A DNA stretch of 33,202 nt from NCBI GenBank assembly GCA_002717465.1, contig PBDQ01000001.1, positions 8,514-41,715 on the forward strand. Reading direction: 5' to 3'. The stretch is from Chloroflexota bacterium. Lineage in GTDB: Bacteria > Chloroflexota > Dehalococcoidia > Lucifugimonadales > UBA826. A program made the translations under genes and the position numbers. This document shows, piece by piece, positions 25,449 through 32,008 of this stretch (position 1 is its first letter; every line of letters begins with the position of its first letter). The notes below the pieces were generated by a model, which saw nothing but the letters and a program-made list of their open reading frames with translations, was not told where the DNA came from and searched no databases.

Positions 25449-26489
25449 CTAGTCTATGTCCTCATAAGATAATTGCCGGTCTGTTTCAATATTTTTATTT
25501 AGCTGTCTGCCTAATAAGGACATAACATTTTCAGGAGCTAGCCCGGTTCCTGGTTTCTTGAATGCCAAATCCTCTGCGGTCAATATGTGACCACTCTCTA
25601 GATTGTGGTTCGCAACTATACTTTTGGCAAATAAAGCTTTCAATGGTTTGAGCTCTTCCGAGATATCATTTTTGTTTACAGGATTATTTTGTATTGTCTC
25701 TATGTATCGAATACCTTCTACTAAATATGCCAATTCGGATATTGTGATTGATGCGGTTACATCGGGACCAAACATGTCTTTTGAGAATGTGACGTGTGTC
25801 TCTAACATATCTATGCCTAATGTTGCTGCAGCGAGCCCGGTGAATACTGTTCCTGAATGGTCTGATAATCCCACAGGGATTCCGAATGTATTCCTGTAAG
25901 CTTCAATATTATTTAACCCAATTTTTTCGGGAGGGCACGGGTATGCAGTAGTGGTTTGAAATAGTAATAGTGGCACCTCATATTGTGACAGGTAGGTTAA
26001 AGTGTTTTGGATTTCTTCCATATCGCTCATTCCTGTGGATACTAAAATAGGTTTACCAGTTAAAGCGATTTTTTGGAGCATAGGAAGATTAGTAATTTCA
26101 CCTGATGCGATTTTCCATGCTTCCATACCGAGATTGTCTAGTAATTCTACTGCTTGTTCCGAAAAAGGAGAACTTAAAAAAACGATACCTACTTCTCGGC
26201 AATGATCGTATAACCCTTCCCACTGTGAAGGGGTGAATTCCATCCGTCGCCAATACTCATATCTAGTATTATCTTGCTTGCTGAAATTTATTCTGAATTG
26301 CTCTAGAGGTGTGCTTTCAGCTGATGCTATATGAGTTTGGAATTTGATAGCATTAGCTCCAGCTTTTGCTACAGCGTCTATATAAGCATGGGCCGTTCCT
26401 AAACTACCATCGTGACCTTGTCCAATCTCTGCAATTATGAAACAGCCATCAGAGCCGATAGTATGGTTATGTATTTTGAATGAATTCAT
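25449..26489 (-). CDS. neuB: NeuB-family nonulosonate synthase with SAF domain
   Basis: About 346 residues from ATG 26489, chosen over a GTG at 26510 because NeuB proteins begin a few residues before FKIHNHTIG; neither start has a good Shine-Dalgarno. The TIM barrel has FIIAEIGQGHDGSLGTAHAYID, IKFQTHIASAESTP, FLSSPFSEQAVELL, WKIASGEITNLP, STGMSD, QTTTAYPCPPE, GLSDHSG and THVTFSKDMFGPD. The SAF domain (about 285-346) carries FAKSIVANHNLESGHIL and FKKPGTGL, intact. It makes a nonulosonic acid from PEP and an N-acetylmannosamine-like sugar, likely supplied by the hydrolysing epimerase at 18066-19220. Confidence 0.93.
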   Translation of the reverse strand: MNSFKIHNHTIGSDGCFIIAEIGQGHDGSLGTAHAYIDAVAKAGANAIKFQTHIASAESTPLEQFRINFSKQDNTRYEYWRRMEFTPSQWEGLYDHCREVGIVFLSSPFSEQAVELLDNLGMEAWKIASGEITNLPMLQKIALTGKPILVSTGMSDMEEIQNTLTYLSQYEVPLLLFQTTTAYPCPPEKIGLNNIEAYRNTFGIPVGLSDHSGTVFTGLAAATLGIDMLETHVTFSKDMFGPDVTASITISELAYLVEGIRYIETIQNNPVNKNDISEELKPLKALFAKSIVANHNLESGHILTAEDLAFKKPGTGLAPENVMSLLGRQLNKNIETDRQLSYEDID

Positions 26490-26528
26490 GGAATTAGTAC
26501 TGCAAAACACTGATTCGATTAGATTCTT

Positions 26529-28217
26529 TTATAAGTCTACAGTAATTTCAGCTAGGTTTCCTGATGAAACCTCATAAATTTTGTTGAATTTAATTGCGGG
26601 GAGAGTGTTGTGAGAGGAAGCAATTAATATGGAACTCGAATCGAGGTGGTTATGTATATTAGCGAGGATTTGAGTTTCTATATCATGGTCCATATGAGTA
26701 GTCGCTTCGTCTAGAATTATTAAAGAAGGATTCCTAGAGAAAAGCCTAGATAATAATATTCGTTGGCGTTGCCCTAAAGAGAAATTGTTAGCATCATCCC
26801 CTAATGTTTGGCTGAGCCAATGTTTTTCAGTTATCAGTTCAGTAAGGCAGGCGTTATTGAGCATGGATTTGATCTCTTCTTGGGTGAGTGTTCCATTGGG
26901 ATCAAGGTAATCTCTGATGGGTATGTTTGGTACATACATATCGTTGGCTGCGTAGAATATGTGATTAGCGACTGACTTAAAAGATAGGGAGTCCGTAGTT
27001 TTAATATCATTGTTGTAGGAAATAGTTCCTTTATCAGGGGTATAGTATCCAGATAATAGTTTGAGCAATGTGGATTTACCTTGTCCAGAAGGTCCCTGTA
27101 TCAAAATTTTATCTCCTTCGCAAACATCTGTAGTGATCGAATTTATGATTGGGGTTTGATCGTAAGAAAATGAAACATTGTGAATTTGAATATTCTCGAT
27201 TCTATTAAATTCAAATAATTCTGTTCTTCCATTGCTAGTCATGGTGTCCAAAGTTGATAGGAGTGTTGTTGTAGATTCATAGTTCTCTTTAATGTTTACC
27301 CAGCTTACTTGACATTCGTTGGCATAACTGCGTAACCGGTTGAATATAAGTATCAACAATAACAGTGTTTCTAGGTTGACTGTGCCTAGTAATATCGCGA
27401 TAAAGGCAATAATTCCAAGGGATAGTAAGCTGAATGCATCAGACAATATTGTAACTGTGTGAGTTGTTACTATTTTGTTTACTTTCCATTCCCAGTCTAG
27501 ATGTAAAACTTTTTTTATTTTTCCTGAAGTTACTTTTTCTAAACCATCGAATTTGACCCATATGAAACTTCGGATATTCTGAGTTAGTTCCTTAAGCAAA
27601 TCATCTGTAACTTGGATTTTTTCTGTCCCAATCACACCAATAATTCTAAAATTACGATAATTGATGATTACTGAAACAACCGCTAGTATCATAGCTGCTA
27701 TTGTGATTTGCCAAGAGCTTACTATAGCAGTCGCCGTTAAAAGTATCACAGCAAATATACTAGACACTAACCCAATCAACGAAATGTAATAAACTGATGC
27801 ACTTTCTGACCTGCGTATGACCATGTTAGTTATTTCTTCCGTATTCTGATGTAACTGTGAATTGGCTGGCGTTTCAAAATATGATTCCGTTACCTTAGCT
27901 GCTAAAGATTCATATATGTTGTATCTAGTAGTAGTCAATATTTGTGCTTTAATACGTTTCAGGAATGCCCATGCCAATATTGTTACTAGTGTTAGTCCAA
28001 ATAAAACGCTTATTACTTGCAGGTGTGTTAGGCCAGGGTATTCAAATAAATTTAGTAATTGAGTTTTTATAGTGTCAATCTGAGATTTACTGAGTAAAAG
28101 ATAAATAAGGGCCAATATAGCGATTTCAAGTGGCGGTACTATTGTGTTTAAGATTAGGATGTAAACGACATGCTTTCGATTAGCCCAGGTTATATTTTTA
28201 ATGAATTGAAATATCAA
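26529..28217 (-). CDS. Fused ABC exporter, candidate lipid-linked glycan flippase (PglK/MsbA-like)
   Basis: 562 residues with a TTG start. The N-terminal 310 residues form a type IV exporter membrane domain with about six helices; the ATPase follows. Walker A is GPSGQGKST (about 374-382), Walker B is SLIILDEAT (about 493-501), and the switch His is in IASSHN. The signature reads FSLGQRQR (about 476) instead of LSGGQ, and the D-loop is THMD rather than SALD. Half-size exporters of this kind form homodimers and in PglK-type systems flip undecaprenyl-linked oligosaccharide. No Wzx is found in the window, so this may be the export step. TTG is the only start near the upstream stop. Confidence 0.82.
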   Translation of the reverse strand: MIFQFIKNITWANRKHVVYILILNTIVPPLEIAILALIYLLLSKSQIDTIKTQLLNLFEYPGLTHLQVISVLFGLTLVTILAWAFLKRIKAQILTTTRYNIYESLAAKVTESYFETPANSQLHQNTEEITNMVIRRSESASVYYISLIGLVSSIFAVILLTATAIVSSWQITIAAMILAVVSVIINYRNFRIIGVIGTEKIQVTDDLLKELTQNIRSFIWVKFDGLEKVTSGKIKKVLHLDWEWKVNKIVTTHTVTILSDAFSLLSLGIIAFIAILLGTVNLETLLLLILIFNRLRSYANECQVSWVNIKENYESTTTLLSTLDTMTSNGRTELFEFNRIENIQIHNVSFSYDQTPIINSITTDVCEGDKILIQGPSGQGKSTLLKLLSGYYTPDKGTISYNNDIKTTDSLSFKSVANHIFYAANDMYVPNIPIRDYLDPNGTLTQEEIKSMLNNACLTELITEKHWLSQTLGDDANNFSLGQRQRILLSRLFSRNPSLIILDEATTHMDHDIETQILANIHNHLDSSSILIASSHNTLPAIKFNKIYEVSSGNLAEITVDL

Positions 28218-28233
28218 ATGAATCTTTCTTTTA

Positions 28234-29208
28234 TCAATTATCCACTGATATGTCGGTAAGCCATTCTTTATTTTTTTGATACCATTCGATTGTATTGTTT
28301 AATCCTTGTTCAAAGGAAAGTTGAGGCTCCCAATTTAGAAGGTTTTTGGCTTTTTCAATGTTAGCAAATGTTGAACTTACGTCAGCGTTATTTTTGGGTA
28401 AATATTCTCTAGAGGCGTTTTTGTTTAATTTGGATTCTATGCAAGAAATCACATGGTTGATAGACACTGGGCTGTGCGATCCTAAATTGAAAATTTCAAA
28501 ACCGATTGGTTTTAAGCTTGCTATAGTGCCTCTTGCAACGTCATCAACGTGAGTAAAATCTCTAGTTTGGGTTCCATCTCCAAACACGGTTATGGTTTTA
28601 TTTTCATCAATCAGTTTTATAAATTTAAAAATACTCATATCAGGCCTGCCGAATTGACCGTAGACAGTGAAATATCTGTTAATACTAATATCGATATCAT
28701 ATTGGTAATGATATGAATAACAAAGAAGCTCAGCGGATTTTTTGGATACTGAGTATGGAGTAAGAGGTAAGTCCGTTGGATTAGCTTCATCAATAAGTCT
28801 GGAATTTGTTTCTCCATACAGACTAGATGTAGAAGCTAATACCATTTTTTTTATTTTAGCGTCCCTGCAGAATTCAAGGATATTGAGAGTTCCAAGGATG
28901 TTTGTCTCTAAGTATATTCCAGGAGATTCCAGGGACTGGCGCACTCCTGCTCTCGCTGCTAAATGTATTACTGCATCAAATTGCACATCAGGGATCTCTT
29001 TTATTAAGGAATTGTTACATATATCCATGTTCAGTAATTTGAATTCTTGGAAAGTGGACAATTCCTTATTTCTGATCTGTTTGATAGTAGGATCGTATGC
29101 ATCATTTAAAGAATCTATACCTATCACTGTATGTCCTGATTCTAGCAAGATTTTGGATATTTGTGTGCCAATAAAACCCACAGCGCCTGTAACTAGATAT
29201 TTAGCCAC
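28234..29208 (-). CDS. UDP-glucuronate/UDP-GlcNAc 4-epimerase-like SDR
   Basis: 324 residues, extended SDR with a GTG start in a TAGTG overlap with the dehydrogenase gene. TGAVGFIG at 7-14 is the NAD loop. HLAARAGVRQSLESPGIYLETNI is the typical UDP-uronate 4-epimerase segment, TSSLYG and Y-S-V-S-K (YSVSKKSAELLCY) give the catalytic residues, and RYFTVYGQFGRPDMSIFKF and FGDGTQTRDFTHVDDVA close the substrate pocket. The order dehydrogenase then epimerase, with direct overlap, points to joint production of a UDP-galacturonate or UDP-GalNAcA-type donor. Which sugar is used is not resolved. Confidence 0.87.
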   Translation of the reverse strand: MAKYLVTGAVGFIGTQISKILLESGHTVIGIDSLNDAYDPTIKQIRNKELSTFQEFKLLNMDICNNSLIKEIPDVQFDAVIHLAARAGVRQSLESPGIYLETNILGTLNILEFCRDAKIKKMVLASTSSLYGETNSRLIDEANPTDLPLTPYSVSKKSAELLCYSYHYQYDIDISINRYFTVYGQFGRPDMSIFKFIKLIDENKTITVFGDGTQTRDFTHVDDVARGTIASLKPIGFEIFNLGSHSPVSINHVISCIESKLNKNASREYLPKNNADVSSTFANIEKAKNLLNWEPQLSFEQGLNNTIEWYQKNKEWLTDISVDN

Positions 29209-30536
29209 TACAATTTCTCTACTTTATCAATTCGGGTACGGAGATTTCTGGTTGCATTTCTAGTGTCTAAAATGGAATCTGAATGTTGGACTATGAATTC
29301 CCAGTCATAATCTGAATGGTCGGTGGCGATGACTGCGCAGTCAAATTGTGACAAGGTTTTTTTATTTAAAGGTATACTAGTCATATTAAAATGCTCATAT
29401 GAGATCTGCTCAATCAAAGGGTCGTTGTATGATATGTTGGCTCCCTGTTCGGTTAGAATATCTATTATGTCTAGAGAAGGAGACTCTCTGAAATCTGGTA
29501 CATCTGGTTTGTATGCTATTCCTAATATTAAGATGTTTGAACCGTTTAAAGGCATTTTTTTCCTGTTAAGAATCTTCTGTACTTTTTCAACTACATAATT
29601 GGGCATTGAGGTGTTGATTTCGGTTGCTAATTGAATAAATCTAGCATTGTAGTTTAGTGTTTTTAATTTCCAGGCTAAAAATTGAGGATCTACAGGAATA
29701 CAATGCCCACCTAGTCCTGGTCCTGGATAAAAAGGCGTGAACCCGAAAGGTTTGGTGGCTGCGGCATTTATAACTTCCCAAACATCTATATCAAGTCTGT
29801 CGCACATTATGGCTATTTCATTGACTAAACCTATATTAGTAGCTCTATAAGTGTTTTCCAGCAATTTAACCATTTCTGCCACTCTAGTTGAGGATACAGG
29901 AATTACAGTGTTAATGGCAGATTCATAAAGTAGCTTTGCTATTTCTGAACACTCGTATGTAATACCTCCAATGACTTTAGGAGTATCTGTCACGGTCCAA
30001 ATTTCATTGTTAGGATCTATTCTTTCGGGTGAAAAGGCTACATGTATATTTTTGCCTACGACAAAATCACCATGACCAACATTTTCCATGAGAGGGACAA
30101 TTAGCTCCTCTGTTGTCCCTGGATAGGTTGTACTTTCTAAGATTATTATCATATCGTCATGGATATACTGTGAAATAGATTGAGCTGAGCTAATTATGAA
30201 TGACATGTCAGGGTCTTTAGTTTTGCTGACAGGAGTAGGTACACATATAATTACACAATCTGAATCAACCAATGATGAATAATGGGTAGTAGCAGTTAAG
30301 GTTCCAGATTTGGATTCTTTAGGAGAAAGCTGGCGTAAGCTCTCCGAAGTTATATCACCAATGTAGGATTCACCTGAGTTGATTTTAAGTACTTTGTTAT
30401 TGTCATTGTCTACGATATTTACTGAGAACCCGTTACTCGCGAAAGCTATCGCTAGAGGCAGACCTACATATCCTGCTCCTATTACTGAAATCTTTGCCGT
30501 TTTGGTGCTTATTTTGGTTTTTAGATTAGAGTTCAT
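29208..30536 (-). CDS. UDP-N-acetylhexosamine/UDP-glucose 6-dehydrogenase (WbpA/TviB/WecC family)
   Basis: About 442 residues from ATG 30536, chosen over ATG 30572 because GAGG lies five bases upstream of the former and nothing upstream of the latter. VIGAGYVGLPLA begins the NAD domain; CVPTP, ESTTYPGTTEE, FSPERIDPN, KLLENTYRATNIGLVNE and PGPGLGGHCIPVDP with the catalytic Cys near 274 follow, then LGIAYKPDVPDFRESP. It oxidises C6 of a UDP-hexose twice to the uronic acid. The ESTTYPGTTEE and GPGLGGHCIPVDP segments resemble UDP-GlcNAc or UDP-ManNAc dehydrogenases more than UDP-glucose dehydrogenases. Confidence 0.93.
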   Translation of the reverse strand: MNSNLKTKISTKTAKISVIGAGYVGLPLAIAFASNGFSVNIVDNDNNKVLKINSGESYIGDITSESLRQLSPKESKSGTLTATTHYSSLVDSDCVIICVPTPVSKTKDPDMSFIISSAQSISQYIHDDMIIILESTTYPGTTEELIVPLMENVGHGDFVVGKNIHVAFSPERIDPNNEIWTVTDTPKVIGGITYECSEIAKLLYESAINTVIPVSSTRVAEMVKLLENTYRATNIGLVNEIAIMCDRLDIDVWEVINAAATKPFGFTPFYPGPGLGGHCIPVDPQFLAWKLKTLNYNARFIQLATEINTSMPNYVVEKVQKILNRKKMPLNGSNILILGIAYKPDVPDFRESPSLDIIDILTEQGANISYNDPLIEQISYEHFNMTSIPLNKKTLSQFDCAVIATDHSDYDWEFIVQHSDSILDTRNATRNLRTRIDKVEKL

Positions 30537-30543
30537 GTTATCC

Positions 30544-30654
30544 TCAGACAGATTTTGGCAAGGCTCCGCCATATGCTTGCTGAGAGCTACTGTTATTTAA
30601 CGATTTCGGAGCTGACGCTTCCACGATAATCGGTTTGTCATCTGGTATATGCAT
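30544..30654 (-). CDS. Possible small ORF, 36 residues
   Basis: A 36-codon ORF whose ATG directly abuts the TAA of the antiterminator gene and whose TGA overlaps the Shine-Dalgarno (GAGG) of the dehydrogenase gene. The peptide starts MHIPDDKPIIVEASAPKS, is polar with no membrane segment, and I recognise no family. It has no Shine-Dalgarno of its own, so only reinitiation or coupling would translate it. It fills the single long gap (118 nt) after the two regulators. The space could equally be a non-coding leader holding a recognition site for the NusG-like protein. Coding status is uncertain. Confidence 0.3.
   Translation of the reverse strand: MHIPDDKPIIVEASAPKSLNNSSSQQAYGGALPKSV
30557..30592 (-). 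promoter_or_regulatory. Possible ops/JUMPstart-like antiterminator recruitment element
   Basis: Between the NusG/RfaH-like gene and the first biosynthetic gene the coding-sense strand reads CAGTAGCTCT, then 12 bases further on GGCGGAGCCTTGCC. Enterobacterial JUMPstart has CAGT...CT followed by the ops core GGCGGTAGCGTG. The match is imperfect (one base missing, one changed in the core) and may be chance, but the position, right after the antiterminator gene and before the long structural operon, is where such an element would be expected. Confidence 0.25.
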
Positions 30655-31233
30655 TTATGCTGCTATAAGTTGTTTTATGGGGCGGTTTCGTCCCCTTGTT
30701 CTCCTCCTGTTATGTAACTTGTGATTTTTCTTGGATGGTTCATATGAGGTTAAGTTAAACCAATTAACTTCGGCTTTAATTTCTTTTCCCATGAAATCAA
30801 TCAATATACGGACTCTGGTTTTATCGGACATAGAGTGTTGAATTACAGTACCTATTTTCGACAAACCATGCACCTCTAAAAGTACTTTATCTCCGGCAGT
30901 ATAAGTTTTCCATACTCCTCCCAAATTATTTATATCACTGACTTTATGGCGCAATTTTGAGATAAAGTCATCTTCAATAATGGCTGGAAGGCTATCTTGG
31001 AATAAACATCCGTAGATTCCTTTGATTTTACTGATTAAATGGGAATGTTTTTCAAAATTGTCAGATTGGATAAATATGTATCCAGAAAATAATGGTTTGT
31101 ACGATGTAACAGCTTGTTCGTTAGTGTGTTTTATTACAGGTAAGTAGTATGATAATCCTATGTTAGAAAGTTCGGATGTTACGTTAGAGGAAATATTATT
31201 CTGGATCCGGAATACGTACCATGATCTATTCAT
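30655..31233 (-). CDS. NusG/RfaH/UpxY-like transcription antiterminator
   Basis: 192 residues. The N-terminal NGN domain has SWYVFRIQNNISSNVTSEL, YYLPVIKH and PLFSGYIFIQ. A linker leads to a KOW-type domain (about 108-160) starting YTAGDKVLLEVHGLSKIGTV, and the end is a basic tail (RRRTRGRNRP). These are marks of specialised NusG paralogues that let RNA polymerase read through long surface-polysaccharide operons. It is the second gene of the locus and overlaps the regulator upstream by one base (TGATG). It probably acts on this operon, since about 28 genes follow without an obvious second promoter. Confidence 0.88.
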   Translation of the reverse strand: MNRSWYVFRIQNNISSNVTSELSNIGLSYYLPVIKHTNEQAVTSYKPLFSGYIFIQSDNFEKHSHLISKIKGIYGCLFQDSLPAIIEDDFISKLRHKVSDINNLGGVWKTYTAGDKVLLEVHGLSKIGTVIQHSMSDKTRVRILIDFMGKEIKAEVNWFNLTSYEPSKKNHKLHNRRRTRGRNRPIKQLIAA

Positions 31234-31871
31234 CAGACGGCCTCCACTGGCTTGCCATCCAATGTGAATGCAACGATTTTATTCTTGGGAATAGATTTCC
31301 CAAGAGAGTCAAAAGCCCCTGCATCTGACCCCATATCTGCAAAGAATATTTTGTCGTAGGCTTGGAGAGCTTTTGGGGATAATTCTCTCACTTGCATTCC
31401 CAGGAATTTTTGACCGGGGTAAGCAAATAATCCAAATGAGTCGATATCTTCAACTCCATGATTCTTCAATGCGAGATATACTAATTCCGCGAAATCACTT
31501 GTTCCTATAATTGCTACGCGAGATTCCATATGAAGTGATGTGAGAGCCATATCAGTGCGTATGGTTTGTTTTATAACATTGTAGTGAGAAATGGTCCTAG
31601 ATATATATTTTTGAGTGAGGTTTATTTTGTGAGTAAAACCTTCAGGAGTAAGGTTGTATAGCCATCTTTTCCATCCAGCTTGGGAAGCTTTAATATATCC
31701 TTTTTGTGCTAGATTTTTTATAAGAACGTTAGTTAGCCCCAGTGCGATTCCAATGTTTTTGGATAATTGCCTCTGGGTTATCTCTGGATTCGATTCGATT
31801 TGTTCGAGAGCTAACATTTCTCTCTCGCTTACATTGTCGAACGAATCGTTCTGTTCATGAACGGAACGCAT
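31233..31871 (-). CDS. Winged-helix transcriptional regulator with Rossmann-like sensor domain
   Basis: 212 residues. Residues about 17-65 form a winged helix (EREMLALEQIESNPEITQRQ, then LTNVLIKNLAQKGYIKASQ). A second region from about 115 starts SRVAIIGTSDFAELVYLALK, a Rossmann strand-loop-helix suggesting nucleotide or sugar-nucleotide binding, and ends NKIVAFTLDGKPVEAV. The pair with a NusG-like gene is a recurring head of exopolysaccharide operons. The ATG at 31871 falls on the predicted transcription start of the promoter just upstream, so the mRNA would be leaderless. Met19 (31817), preceded by GAGAGAGAA, is an alternative start that would leave a 54-nt leader containing the palindromes at 31839-31868. 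Confidence 0.78.
   Translation of the reverse strand: MRSVHEQNDSFDNVSEREMLALEQIESNPEITQRQLSKNIGIALGLTNVLIKNLAQKGYIKASQAGWKRWLYNLTPEGFTHKINLTQKYISRTISHYNVIKQTIRTDMALTSLHMESRVAIIGTSDFAELVYLALKNHGVEDIDSFGLFAYPGQKFLGMQVRELSPKALQAYDKIFFADMGSDAGAFDSLGKSIPKNKIVAFTLDGKPVEAV
31839..31868. promoter_or_regulatory. Cluster of GAAC/GTTC palindromes at the start of the locus
   Basis: GAACGA-A-TCGTTC (31839-31851) is a 13-bp inverted repeat. It overlaps a nearly perfect 22-bp palindrome centred on GTTCATGAAC (31847-31868; a single mismatched pair). Both share CGTTC half sites. They lie just after the predicted transcription start, either in the first codons of the winged-helix regulator or in its leader if Met19 is the true start. 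They could be an operator for autoregulation or an RNA hairpin in the initial transcript. Confidence 0.5.
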
Positions 31872-31877
31872 ACTGTA

Positions 31878-31906
31878 ATGATAATATCGCGTTTAATTGA
31901 TGTCAA
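31878..31906 (-). promoter_or_regulatory. Sigma-70-type promoter of the glycan operon
   Basis: On the minus strand TTGACA (31906-31901) is followed after exactly 17 bases by TATCAT (31883-31878), matching consensus in 6/6 and 5/6 positions. Transcription would start near 31871, the A of the annotated ATG of the winged-helix gene. It is the only strong promoter seen for the 30-gene minus-strand unit. Confidence 0.75.
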
Positions 31907-31908
31907 TT
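31895..31908. promoter_or_regulatory. Inverted repeat over the -35 box (candidate operator)
   Basis: AATTGATGTCAATT is an inverted repeat with 6-bp arms and a 2-bp centre that covers the whole TTGACA -35 element of the operon promoter. A dimeric winged-helix protein bound here would block RNA polymerase. The gene directly downstream encodes such a protein, so autoregulation is the natural hypothesis. Confidence 0.5.
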
Positions 31909-32008
31909 CATTTTGGTATTAATTGAGGCTGATATATTTGATTTGTTAGATATATGCTTGAAACTAAGATAAAATGCAGGGAATGCAATAAACTATAGGA
32001 TGGATACT

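Noticed and set aside
28742-29263. Plus-strand ORF of 173 codons opposite the 4-epimerase
   Set aside because: It lies wholly antisense to well-supported SDR and dehydrogenase genes, and its composition is that of a shadow frame.
31950-32000. selD promoter from TTGAAA and TAAAAT elements
   Set aside because: The hexamers found upstream of selD have wrong spacing (6, 18 or more than 20 bp with poor -35 boxes), so no promoter could be called with confidence.
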